Shown piece after piece: positions 17,650 through 25,840 of a stretch of DNA of 64,000 nt; within the stretch, counting starts at the first letter, position 1, and each line of letters opens with the position of its first letter. The position numbers and the translations under genes were made by a program. Origin of the DNA: Methanosphaerula subterraneus (GTDB lineage: Archaea > Halobacteriota > Methanomicrobia > Methanomicrobiales > Methanospirillaceae); assembly GCF_052055875.1 (NCBI RefSeq), contig NZ_CP170508.1, positions 310,001-374,000 on the forward strand. Direction: 5' to 3'. The notes below the pieces were generated by a model. It made no database searches, was not told the origin of the DNA, and was given only the letters and a program-made list of their open reading frames with translations.

Positions 17650-19212
17650 ATGGACTCCCCACATCCCTTCCTGATTGATGGTTCCTGGCGACGATCGGGG
17701 ACGACAGCCGATGTCGTCTTTCCTTACGACGGTTCGATCATCGGATCGGTCGAACTTGCAGAACCACGGGATCTTGAGGATGCGATCGCGACAGCCCGGC
17801 GGGGAGCTCCCGTCATGCGCAGCCTGCCCGCCCATCGCCGCTCTGCAATCCTGGCGGGGATGGCTGAACTGGTCAGAGTGGAGGCGGACTCTCTCGCTGC
17901 GGCGATCGTCTCCGAAGCCGGCAAGACGATTACCCTCGCACGGGCCGAGGTTGGGAGGGCTGCCGCGGTCCTCCGCGTTTCGGCCGATGAAGCACTCCGA
18001 ATAGGCGGCGAGATCGTCGATCTGGACTGGACTGAAAGCGGAGAGGGATGCACCGGGTATCTCCGCCGCGTCCCGGTGGGAGTCGTCCTCGCAATCACCC
18101 CGTTCAACTTTCCGCTCAACCTGGTCTGTCACAAGCTCGGCCCGGCCCTGGCTGCCGGCAATGCCGTGATCGTCCGACCGTCGACAAAAGCGCCCCTCTC
18201 AGCCCTTGCGCTGGGCCGGCTCGCGCTCATGGCCGGATGCCCGCCAGAGGGGATCGCCGTCGTACCATGCCGCACGGCCGACGCCGAACGGCTCGCAGGA
18301 GATCCCAGGATCGACTTCCTCTCGTTCACCGGGAGTCCGGCCGTCGGCTGGGATCTGAGGGCGAAGGCGGGTCGAAAACGGGTCGCGCTCGAGCTCGGTG
18401 GGAACGCTGCCGTGATCGTGGAGGCCGACGCGGACCTCGACGCAGCGGTCACGAAGATCGTCGACGGGGGATGTATGAACGCAGGACAGGTCTGTATCTC
18501 AATCCAGCGTGTTCTTCTCCATCGCTCGCTCTACGACGAAGGTCTTGCCCGAATAGTCGAGGGTATGAAAACCCTCTCGGTGGGGGATCCCCGTAATCCA
18601 GCGACTATCATCGGCCCGATGATCTCGGAGGAGATGGCCGCCGGGGCTGAGGCGAAGGTCGTCGAAGCGCTCGACGGAGGCGCCAGGTGCGAGATTGGCG
18701 GAACCCGGGACGGGACTCTCTTCAACCCGACCGTCCTGACGGGAACGACGCCTGATATGCGGGTGAACACGACCGAGATCTTTGCCCCGGTCATTACGGT
18801 CTCACCGTACGATCACCTCGAGGAAGCATTGGATTTTGCAAATGACACGGAGTACGGCCTTCAGCAGGGGATCTTCACGTATGATATACGGGGGATAGCG
18901 CTCGCTATGGAACGCTGCCGCGCCGGCGCTCTGATCGTCAACGATGTGCCGACCTTCCGGTTGGACCATATGCCGTACGGCGGTGTTGGTGCATCGGGGA
19001 TCGGGAGGGAGGGACCGCGATATGCGATCCAGGAGATGACTGAACATCAGCTCGTCGTTCTTCGGGGTACTGAACGATCCATACCGATCGATGCTCTCCA
19101 TCACCCTTGCTTCCTGCAGCGCCGGCCCACGGTGGCACCGCCCGTGTGGAAATATACCGGGTGGTGGAGCAGCGCCCGGCCATTCGTCAGGGGAAAGCGG
19201 ATACTCTTTTGA
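17650..19212 (+). CDS. NAD(P)-dependent aldehyde dehydrogenase with abnormal C-terminal tail
   Basis: A 520-residue ALDH-superfamily protein that oxidises an aldehyde to an acid. Key parts: TPFNFPLNLVCHKLGPALAAGNAVIVRPS, FTGSPAVGWDL, the Glu in LELGGNA and the nucleophile in NAGQVCIS. Closest in style to lactaldehyde/succinate-semialdehyde dehydrogenases, some of which serve coenzyme F420 synthesis in methanogens; the substrate is not certain. The family normally ends soon after TEHQLVVLRG (~residue 477). Here ~43 more residues rich in Pro/Arg/Trp follow, and the stop codon lies inside a sequence repeated at 46679. The tail is therefore probably not original. Confidence 0.88.
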   Translation: MDSPHPFLIDGSWRRSGTTADVVFPYDGSIIGSVELAEPRDLEDAIATARRGAPVMRSLPAHRRSAILAGMAELVRVEADSLAAAIVSEAGKTITLARAEVGRAAAVLRVSADEALRIGGEIVDLDWTESGEGCTGYLRRVPVGVVLAITPFNFPLNLVCHKLGPALAAGNAVIVRPSTKAPLSALALGRLALMAGCPPEGIAVVPCRTADAERLAGDPRIDFLSFTGSPAVGWDLRAKAGRKRVALELGGNAAVIVEADADLDAAVTKIVDGGCMNAGQVCISIQRVLLHRSLYDEGLARIVEGMKTLSVGDPRNPATIIGPMISEEMAAGAEAKVVEALDGGARCEIGGTRDGTLFNPTVLTGTTPDMRVNTTEIFAPVITVSPYDHLEEALDFANDTEYGLQQGIFTYDIRGIALAMERCRAGALIVNDVPTFRLDHMPYGGVGASGIGREGPRYAIQEMTEHQLVVLRGTERSIPIDALHHPCFLQRRPTVAPPVWKYTGWWSSARPFVRGKRILF

Positions 19213-19249
19213 GTCTACGTTTGGTCAGGGATGTCGCGTTCGATAGTAT
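19203..19249. repeat. Copy 1 of a dispersed repeat shared with 46671-46717
   Basis: actctttTGAGTCTACG, then TTGGTCA, TGT and GCGTTC blocks, match 46671-46717 with about 31 of 39 aligned bases from GAGTC onward (counted by eye). Read on the minus strand both copies give similar peptides (SNATSLTKRRLK here, LNATILTNRRLK there), with many differences in third codon positions. They look like two remnants of one gene or mobile element. Confidence 0.55.
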
Positions 19250-19300
19250 TATCAAAACCATTATCCGTTCGGCGCCCCTGTAAGAAACAGGCGATACTCT

Positions 19301-19516
19301 TTGGAAAGACAGTCCGTTAAGTCCGTTATTCTGCGCTCTGTGGGATATGATGAGAGCACAAAAATTCTGGAGATAGAATTTCACAAAGGACTTGTTTACC
19401 AGTTTTCCGGTGTCCCTCCAAAAGTCTACAAAGATTTCATCCATTCAAGCGAGATTGGACGATACTTCACCGAAAAGATCCGGCCCCGGTTCAGCTCAAA
19501 ACCGGTTGTCGCATAG
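19301..19516 (+). CDS. KTSC domain protein
   Basis: A 71-residue protein. It matches the KTSC domain (named after a C-terminal domain of some lysyl-tRNA synthetases): SVKSVILRSVGYDESTKILEIEFHKGLVYQFSGVPPKVYKDFIHSSEIGRYFTEKIRPRF. The start is TTG, justified because the family begins MERQ(P/S)V and no ATG exists; aggcg lies upstream. Free-standing KTSC proteins are common in bacteria and archaea, with unknown role. An AT-rich promoter (gatagtattatc) is near 19241, within the dispersed repeat. Confidence 0.8.
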   Translation: MERQSVKSVILRSVGYDESTKILEIEFHKGLVYQFSGVPPKVYKDFIHSSEIGRYFTEKIRPRFSSKPVVA

Positions 19517-19794
19517 ATCGCTTCCCCACAACGTTCCGCACGATGACACCGGCTCCAGGTATTTTTTTATTGTACCGGAATTCTTTCCATGACAGAGTAT
19601 CTGTATTTGAATCGCGACGTGGTCTGAAAAAATTTTTTTTTAAGATCCCCGAACTCTGCAAAAATTCTCTCCTCCCGTCGGGAAATCACCCGTCTCCGTC
19701 TTCTCCCAGCCGTTCAGGGCGAGGGAGTCTCCAGTCGGGGATGCCGGCCTCACCCTCGTGATGGAGTCAACGATCTTCACCCTCTCCTGGATGA

Positions 19795-21102
19795 TTACTC
19801 TGTCGACGTCTCCGAATCAGATCCCTTGAGCAAGATTATTGAGTAGAGAACGATGGCGATGATCACGCTCTCAAGGTACATGATGATTGAACGCAGGACG
19901 ACAGAGCGCTCAACGATGTACAGGAGCGGCTGTTCGAGAGAACCTGTGTTCAAGACATAACTTACACCCAGGAGATAGTACAACACGGTGCCAATGATGA
20001 TGATCAGGAATGTCCAGACCACGCAGAGGAACACGGCAGACTTCGGCTTCACGGACTTCAGGCGCCCTTTATGGAGTGGTCTGGCGGTCAGCACCCCCAT
20101 TGGGACGAGGATTGCAGCGGCGATGAGATCGGTCCAACCGAGTGAGATCTCTTCGACGTAGAGAGCCCTGACGGCGAGCACCCCGATCAGGCAACCGGCG
20201 ACGATCAGTGGCAGGATGACACGGGTCCGTGGAGTCATACGGGTCTCCATCCATAGAGATATCCTGGCGGAGATATACGCGAGAACAATGATTGGGAGAA
20301 TAGTGCAACCGAAGATGACAAGGAGAATCAGAATGAATGTCACGAGAAATGGGATCCAGTTTGTAAGGTTGAATCTGGGGATGAACGAATCATAAGTATT
20401 GATCATCGGCGTCGCCGGGTTGAAGACGTATAGGTGACCCAGTACCATTACGGGAAGGTTCGTCATGGCGAGGAGGTTGAGGCGATGGGCCTCCTCTCTC
20501 AGATCAGTTGGACCCACGACCCCGTAGTACGCGATGTAGTAGTTCACGCCCGGGTACGAATCCATGACGAAGGTGAGGAGATACCCCGACGTCTCGTCAC
20601 TCTCGTACCGGGTCGCGTCGATCGCCTGCCATTGCTCAGACCTTGAGAGGGTCACCAGGTCGGAACTATTGGAGCCGGCGAGTTCAGGAGAGAGATTGAG
20701 CGTGATCGGAGTGACTGTACCGTGCTGTTGAAGGTACCGGTGCAGTTCGTCCTTCTCTTTTATGAACCCGTCCCAGTCTCTGAAGTACCAGACAGCGGTG
20801 AGATACTGTTCGCCGGTCTTTGGAGAGGTGAAGTTGGTGTAATAATAATTACCCGAGACGTTCGACGGGAATGGTGGTCTCTTCTCATGTCCCTGTCGGG
20901 AGATGTATCCGTCGGTCTCGACAAAGAGGCCGGCATCCGATACATTGAGGTATCCGGTATTCGTCGCGGCCCACCAGGCATAATTGTCGGGAGGTGGCGG
21001 GGTGGCGCTCACCGAGCCGATCAGTGCGGATGAGAGGAGGAGGGCGAGGACGGCGAGACAGATTCCCCACCGTATCCTATCAGGCGGCAGATGTGACGAC
21101 AT
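19795..21102 (-). CDS. Membrane protein of unknown function, tandem paralogue A
   Basis: About 435 residues. An N-terminal signal or anchor (WGICLAVLALLLSSALIGSVSA) is followed by a ~220-residue extracytoplasmic region starting TPPPPDNYAWWAAT with several Asn glycosylation-like sites, then about six membrane segments in the C-terminal half (IPFLVTFILILLVIFGCTILPIIVLAYISARISLWME; VILPLIVAGCLIGVLAVRALYV and others). The start at 21102 (MSSHLPPDR) is chosen because gaggg lies 8 bases upstream and because the neighbour begins the same way. It is closely related to the next gene (21222-22571). No known family recognised; a sensor or surface protein is possible. Confidence 0.8.
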   Translation of the reverse strand: MSSHLPPDRIRWGICLAVLALLLSSALIGSVSATPPPPDNYAWWAATNTGYLNVSDAGLFVETDGYISRQGHEKRPPFPSNVSGNYYYTNFTSPKTGEQYLTAVWYFRDWDGFIKEKDELHRYLQQHGTVTPITLNLSPELAGSNSSDLVTLSRSEQWQAIDATRYESDETSGYLLTFVMDSYPGVNYYIAYYGVVGPTDLREEAHRLNLLAMTNLPVMVLGHLYVFNPATPMINTYDSFIPRFNLTNWIPFLVTFILILLVIFGCTILPIIVLAYISARISLWMETRMTPRTRVILPLIVAGCLIGVLAVRALYVEEISLGWTDLIAAAILVPMGVLTARPLHKGRLKSVKPKSAVFLCVVWTFLIIIIGTVLYYLLGVSYVLNTGSLEQPLLYIVERSVVLRSIIMYLESVIIAIVLYSIILLKGSDSETSTE

Positions 21103-21221
21103 CGACATTTCCCTCTTTCTGTTCATATTTTCACTCATCCCAACGGCACTGTTTTCATCGATCTGTTCACATCCATCCTCTCAAGTCCATGATGGTGCCG
21201 GCCTTCCCCCTCGGGATGGAG

Positions 21222-22571
21222 TCATCGATCTTCATCCTTCACTGGATGCTTGCTCTGTCGACGTCTCCTGATCCGGTCCCAGAACAGAATCACTGCGTAG
21301 AGAACGATGGCGATGACCACGCTCATGAGATAAAGGATGACTGAACGCAGGACGACAGAGCGACTCACGATGTACGAGAGCGATTGATCGAGAGAACCTG
21401 CGTTCGATGTAAAACTTACACCCAGAAAAAAGTATAACAGGGCACCAATGATGATGGTGTAGAATGTCCCGACCACGCAGAGGAACACGGCAGACTTCGG
21501 CTTCACGTACTTCAGGCGCTCTTTAAAGAGTGGTCTGACGGTCAGCACCCCCATTGGGACGAGGATTGCAGCGGCGATGAAATCGGTCCAACCGAGCGAG
21601 ATCTCTTCGATGTAGAAGGCCCTGACGGCGAGCACCCCGATCAGGCAACAGGCGACGATCAGTGGCAGGATGGCACGGGTCCGTGAAGTCATATGGGCGT
21701 CCATCCATAGAGATATCCTGGCGGAGATATACGCGAGAACAATGATCGGGATGAAGGTGTAGCCGATGACGATAAGGAGAATCGGAATGAATACCATGAG
21801 AAATGGGATCCAGGTTTTAGGGTTGAATATGGGGTTGGACGCGAGACTGGACCAATAATCCGGAATGGTCATCGGTGTTGCGGGATCGAACTCGTACCAG
21901 TGGCTCATGACAAATCGAGGGATACTCGTCATGGCGAGGAGATGTTGATGATGCGTCGCATCCTCACTCACGTTGGTCGAACCTGTGATCCCGTAGTACG
22001 CGATGTAGTAATTCTCGCCCGGAAAGTAGTTCGTGGCAAACGTGAGGAAGTCTCCTGATGTCCCGTCCCCCTCGTACCGGGTTGCATTGATCGTCCGCCA
22101 TTGCTCCGTCCCGGAGAGATCCCTGATGTCAGAGATACTGGAGCCGGCGAGTTCCGGGGAGAGATTGAGCACGACCGGTGTGATTGTTCCATGTTGCTGG
22201 AGGTACCGGTTCAGTTCATCCTTCCCTTTCGTGAACCCGTCCCAGGTGTTGAAGTACCAGACGGCGTCGAGATACTGTTGGTCGTTTCCCGGAGATGTGA
22301 AGGTGGTGTAATAGTAGTTATCCGATACGTTCGGCAGGAATGGCGGTCTCTTCGCCAGTCCCTGCTCCGAATTGTACAAGTCGACCGTGGAAAAGAACCC
22401 GGCGTCCGACGCATTGAGATATTCGAGGTTTGGAGCCGCCCACCGGGCCCGATACTCAGGAGGTGGCGGGGTGGCGCTCGCGACGGCGACGAGGGAGAAC
22501 GAGAGGAGGAGGGCGAGGACGGCGAGACAGATTCCCCACCGTATCCTCTCTGACGGCAGATGTGACGACAT
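21222..22571 (-). CDS. Membrane protein of unknown function, tandem paralogue B
   Basis: About 449 residues, same plan as paralogue A: signal/anchor (LAVLALLLSFSLVAVASA), TPPPPEYRARWAAPN extracytoplasmic domain with YYIAYYGITG, and a C-terminal membrane half. Identity with A is high in the membrane part (IIVLAYISARISLWM, EEISLGWTD-IAAAILVPMGVLT, KPKSAVFLCVV) and lower outside. Start at 22571 has ggagggatcg before ATG. The similarity extends into the 3' flanks (19741-19800 resembles 21190-21250), which implies a duplication unit of about 1.45 kb. This copy is upstream, so both may be transcribed together. Function not recognised. Confidence 0.8.
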   Translation of the reverse strand: MSSHLPSERIRWGICLAVLALLLSFSLVAVASATPPPPEYRARWAAPNLEYLNASDAGFFSTVDLYNSEQGLAKRPPFLPNVSDNYYYTTFTSPGNDQQYLDAVWYFNTWDGFTKGKDELNRYLQQHGTITPVVLNLSPELAGSSISDIRDLSGTEQWRTINATRYEGDGTSGDFLTFATNYFPGENYYIAYYGITGSTNVSEDATHHQHLLAMTSIPRFVMSHWYEFDPATPMTIPDYWSSLASNPIFNPKTWIPFLMVFIPILLIVIGYTFIPIIVLAYISARISLWMDAHMTSRTRAILPLIVACCLIGVLAVRAFYIEEISLGWTDFIAAAILVPMGVLTVRPLFKERLKYVKPKSAVFLCVVGTFYTIIIGALLYFFLGVSFTSNAGSLDQSLSYIVSRSVVLRSVILYLMSVVIAIVLYAVILFWDRIRRRRQSKHPVKDEDR

Positions 22572-23072
22572 CGATCCCTCCCTCTGTTCATTCATGACCC
22601 TGGTGAACGGCACCGGTCATCGTTCTGTTTTTCAAATCCAAAGGTGTTACACTCCTCATCCGTCCTGTCGAGTCTGTGATGGTGAAGATCTTCCGCGTCT
22701 CGATCGGGACCTGCACGGAGCCGGCCGGGTTGATAGGTATCAGTCTCATTGGTTATCTCTTCCAATTTTCCTGCATGACATCAGGACCTGTCCGACATCG
22801 TCATGGGAAACAGGTGAACGAACAGTTCGATGCACTACAGAGAAGGGACTCATCTCGTCGTTATTTATAGTTATGTACTTGAAAAATCAATGATTTGATG
22901 TTGACCTGGTCGTCTGTTCTGCTCATTCGCACGAACCGAATATCCTGTGAACGCGGCAATCGAAAACCGGGGGAGATCCGTCCCCCCTGCAGAAGAAAAA
23001 AGAGATCGATATGGTGGCGAGTACCCCATCCGCCGGATGTTCTGTTCAGACCCGGTGCGCGGCGAGCCCCGC
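22572..23072. other. Intergenic region, no gene recognised
   Basis: About 500 bp between two minus-strand genes. I see no convincing coding region on either strand. An AT-rich part at 22858-22895 (ttatttatagttatgtacttg) could contain a promoter for the membrane-protein pair. The rest has no repeats or hairpins that I can defend. Confidence 0.5.
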
Positions 23073-23891
23073 TCACCGCCACTCGATCCGGGCCGGCTTT
23101 CTGGACGGGATACTGTGGGTTGCGTACTTCGGGTACCCGAAGAAGAGTGCGAACTGGTACACCCTTCCCTCCGGGATGGCGAGCGCCTGCTTCACCTTCT
23201 CCGACGCCATGGCCCCGATCGTCAGAAACCCGGCCCAGCAGGCCCCGACTCCGAAGGCCGGCACGGCCACGTCGAAGTGCGTCAGCCCGATGATCGCATC
23301 CACCGGGGCCGATGAGTTCCCAGCCGGGGTGTGGGCGATCACCAGGTGGGGGGCCCCCCTGCAGATCGGATCGGATCCCCGTTCCCAGGCGTCGACCAGA
23401 TACTGGAGGGGCAGCCCCCTGCTCAGCGGTGAATCTGCGGCGATCTCATCCCGCATCCATTCGATGGTCACGCCGGCGAGCCGCTTCACCTCTGCCGGAT
23501 CGGTGATGATGATGTACTGGACGGGCTGCATGTTCGCACCCGAGGGGGCGTACCTGACGATCTCCATCACCTGTTCCATCGTCTCTCTCGGCACCGGTTC
23601 GGGTTTGAAGTGGCGGACCGAGCGGCGGCTCTGCAGATAGAGGCCGAGCGCACCCGGTGTCATCGCCGGCCGGCCCGCCGGCAGTGTCGATGGTCGACCG
23701 TCCGGGTCCTGTAACTTCAGCGCCCCGGTTGGGCAGGTCGCCTCGCATTGTCCGCAGGCGATGCAGGATCCTTCGTTCTCCGGGCGGATCGAAGGGATGG
23801 TGCCGGTCTCTTCGATGATCCCGGACGGGCAGATTGTCGTACAGGTGGAGCAGTGCGTGCAGGCCACTTCATCGATCACAATGGTGCTCAT
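23073..23891 (-). CDS. Nitroreductase-family protein with N-terminal 2[4Fe-4S] ferredoxin domain
   Basis: A 272-residue fusion. Residues 1-60 hold two ferredoxin motifs, CTHCSTCTTICPSG and CIACGQCEATCPTG. From ~80 on it is an FMN nitroreductase-like fold (LYLQSRRSVRHFKPEPVPRETMEQVMEIVRYAPSGANMQPVQYII...GVGACWAGFL). It presumably uses ferredoxin-level electrons to reduce a flavin-bound substrate; these fusions are frequent in anaerobes and their substrates are mostly unknown. The promoter ttttatataag lies ~27 bp before ATG, so the mRNA is likely leaderless. Confidence 0.92.
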   Translation of the reverse strand: MSTIVIDEVACTHCSTCTTICPSGIIEETGTIPSIRPENEGSCIACGQCEATCPTGALKLQDPDGRPSTLPAGRPAMTPGALGLYLQSRRSVRHFKPEPVPRETMEQVMEIVRYAPSGANMQPVQYIIITDPAEVKRLAGVTIEWMRDEIAADSPLSRGLPLQYLVDAWERGSDPICRGAPHLVIAHTPAGNSSAPVDAIIGLTHFDVAVPAFGVGACWAGFLTIGAMASEKVKQALAIPEGRVYQFALFFGYPKYATHSIPSRKPARIEWR

Positions 23892-23979
23892 ACCTGCATT
23901 CTATCGTCGTCTTATATAAAATTCGTATGGATCCGGCCTTTCCGGGTTCCACGCCTGACTTCTCAAAAAAGAAGAGGAC

Positions 23980-24255
23980 CTAGATTCCGGTCCTTTTCAG
24001 GGCGAAGAGACTGACCGCGATCAGGAGGGCGAGGACCGCCAGATAGGCGAGGATGTTCCCCTCCAGGCTGAAACCGAAGAACCCTCCGTCCTCTTCCTCT
24101 GCTCCTCCGTCATGCTGCAGGCCGAGCGCTTCGGTGAACCGGTCCTCGATCCCCATCGGGCCGGTGATCTGAAAGGCGAGGACCGCCCCGATGAGGATCA
24201 GCAGGGCCAGGCCGCCCAGCACCAGCAGACCTCTCTTCTCCTCCCCATCGACCAC
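23980..24255 (-). CDS. ECF nickel/cobalt transporter, small membrane component (CbiN/NikN-like, PDGLE type)
   Basis: A 91-residue protein with one N-terminal membrane segment (GLLVLGGLALLILIGAVLAFQIT), an acidic loop with GIEDRFTEALGL (the place of the PDGLE motif) and a second segment (NILAYLAVLALLIAVSLFAL). This two-helix plan matches CbiN/NikN components that help load metal into the M component. GTG start directly after the cbiM-like stop codon. Last gene of the operon seen here. Confidence 0.8.
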   Translation of the reverse strand: MVDGEEKRGLLVLGGLALLILIGAVLAFQITGPMGIEDRFTEALGLQHDGGAEEEDGGFFGFSLEGNILAYLAVLALLIAVSLFALKRTGI

Positions 24256-24903
24256 TCATTCCACCCCCTGCATCATCGCCGGCCTCACCCTCTTGATATA
24301 GGTGACGATGTACCCGGTGACGAAGGCTTCGATGACCGCGACCCCCAGGTTCACCCCGGTGAGAAGGGAGAGGCCGTACAGGGTCTGTCCCATCGTCTGG
24401 TCCGTTCCCTGTACGCCGGAGATCAGAATGACCCCGATCATCACGACACTCCCGACTACGAGGCTGAGGAGCGTGGCGATCCCGGCACGGGAGAACGTCC
24501 CGCTGAGGAACCGTCCGGTTCCGCGGTACACGCCGTAGGCCGCAACGACCTCGACGATATTGACAAAGGTATTGACGCCGACCATCCCCCATCCGCCATG
24601 GCCGATGCCGGCGGAGAGGATATTGACGATCAAGACGATCAGACTCCCGACCAGGGGGCCGGTGAGGATCCCGACCAGGGGAGTCAGATTCATGTGGACG
24701 CCTCCAAAGAGCGGAATACTCACCTGGAAGACTGCAAAACAGGCCGCTGTACAGAAGGCGGCGATGGTGATCTGCCGGCTATCGAGCGAGCCTCTCCGCC
24801 TCAACAGGTACAGTGACCCTGCGATCATCACACCGGTCACTACCCACCATATCACTACCCAAAGAAGGGTGAACGATCCGTCTGGAAGATGTATATGCGC
24901 CAT
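24256..24903 (-). CDS. ECF nickel/cobalt transporter, substrate-specific component (CbiM/NikM)
   Basis: A 215-residue membrane protein with about six helices. It starts MAHIHLPDGSFTLLW, related to the usual MHIPDGFL start whose free amine and His2 bind Ni2+ or Co2+. Further family blocks: FQVSIPLFGGVHMNLTPLVGILTGPLVGSLIVLIVNIL and GHGGWGMVGVNTFVNIVE. Because Ala is second, methionine removal would expose Ala-His and restore a His at position 2 (inference). It follows the T-component gene by 130 bp, a spacer with unusual inverted repeats. Metal preference (Ni or Co) cannot be fixed from sequence. Confidence 0.9.
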   Translation of the reverse strand: MAHIHLPDGSFTLLWVVIWWVVTGVMIAGSLYLLRRRGSLDSRQITIAAFCTAACFAVFQVSIPLFGGVHMNLTPLVGILTGPLVGSLIVLIVNILSAGIGHGGWGMVGVNTFVNIVEVVAAYGVYRGTGRFLSGTFSRAGIATLLSLVVGSVVMIGVILISGVQGTDQTMGQTLYGLSLLTGVNLGVAVIEAFVTGYIVTYIKRVRPAMMQGVE

Positions 24904-24920
24904 AACTGATCAACTGAAAA

Positions 24921-25040
24921 CCAGATGGAGGCTCTCTCCTCTGGTGATCAGCATACTCGGCGGAAACAGAAAAACATTGCTGAAATTTTGGGGAGGGGTA
25001 AAAAATTTTGCGCGGGGAGAGAGAGCCGATTGATCACCAG
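24921..25040 (-). promoter_or_regulatory. Candidate cis-regulatory RNA element upstream of cbiM-like gene
   Basis: The 130-bp spacer holds two interlocked inverted repeats. CTGGTGATCA (24941-24950) is complementary to TGATCACCAG (25031-25040), and GGCTCTCTCC (24930-24939) to GGAGAGAGAGCC (25016-25027); their order allows a pseudoknot or alternative pairing. In the mRNA a local hairpin CCAGAGGAG...CTCCATCTGG (24944-24921) is followed by TTTT about 15 bp before the ATG. This could attenuate or regulate cbiM expression separately from the T component. No match to a riboswitch class that I can recognise. Confidence 0.4.
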
Positions 25041-25840
25041 ATCTTCCCGGTTGCCACCACGTACAGCACTGCGACGCAGGCGCACAGGAGGAAGATCCAT
25101 TCCGGCATCCGGATGGCAGGGACCGGTGTCAGCGCCCTGTACTGCCCGGAGTAGCCCCGAGCCCGCATGGCCCCGTTCACCCGTTCTGCCTGGTCGAACG
25201 AGCGGATGAAGACCAGCCCGAAGATCTCCGCAAAGATCGTCCCCTGTTTTCGCGCACTCTGGATCAGCCCTCCGCCTCGTGATTGGACAGACTTGAGGAG
25301 TGCTGTTATCAGGGAGAGTGTCAGGAAGATGAACCGGTACGACATCAGAAAGATCTGGTTGAGCGGGTCCGGGAAGACCCTGTAGACCATGGTCGTCAGG
25401 TGAAGATAGCGCGTCGTCATCAGGAAGAGCAACGAGTAGGTGACCATGATCAGGGTCTTGAGCGCCAGGGTGATCAGCAGCACCAGGCCGTTCATGCTCA
25501 GGTTCAGCGTTGTCAGACCCAGAGGAATCGATATGAGGGCCGGCCCCGGCTCGTTCCAGATCATGATCCCGATGATCGAGACGACGAAGACGATCGGGAG
25601 CAGATACCAGCTGGAGAGCTGTCTCAACGAAAAGCCGGCAATCTTGTAGATGATCAGGATCGCAGCGTAGACCCCCGCCAGCACCAGGGGGGACCGGGTC
25701 ACGGTGATCAGGAGCACCAGCAGCACCAGGGTGATACCCTTGGTCCACGGACTCACCCTGGAGAGGAATGATCGGTTACTCTCTGCATACCAGGTGATGA
25801 GGTTCAGGTCAGGCAGGTGATCGTTCAACACATCCATCAC
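25034..25840 (-). CDS. ECF transporter transmembrane component (CbiQ/NikQ)
   Basis: A 268-residue T component that couples ATPases to the metal-binding component. It has about five membrane segments and the two Ala-Arg-Gly type coupling motifs, seen as QSRGGGLIQSARKQG and MRARGYSGQYRAL near the C-terminus. The N-terminal NRSFLSRVSPWTKGITLVLLVLLI is typical. Its ATG overlaps the stop codon of the DtxR-type regulator (25837-25840), so it is in one operon with it. No ATPase (CbiO/NikO) gene is found beside this set. Confidence 0.9.
   Translation of the reverse strand: MMDVLNDHLPDLNLITWYAESNRSFLSRVSPWTKGITLVLLVLLITVTRSPLVLAGVYAAILIIYKIAGFSLRQLSSWYLLPIVFVVSIIGIMIWNEPGPALISIPLGLTTLNLSMNGLVLLITLALKTLIMVTYSLLFLMTTRYLHLTTMVYRVFPDPLNQIFLMSYRFIFLTLSLITALLKSVQSRGGGLIQSARKQGTIFAEIFGLVFIRSFDQAERVNGAMRARGYSGQYRALTPVPAIRMPEWIFLLCACVAVLYVVATGKIW

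Noticed and set aside
21160..21230. Terminator between the two paralogous membrane-protein genes
   Set aside because: No stable hairpin or T-tract could be found; the similarity to 19741-19800 is explained by duplication.
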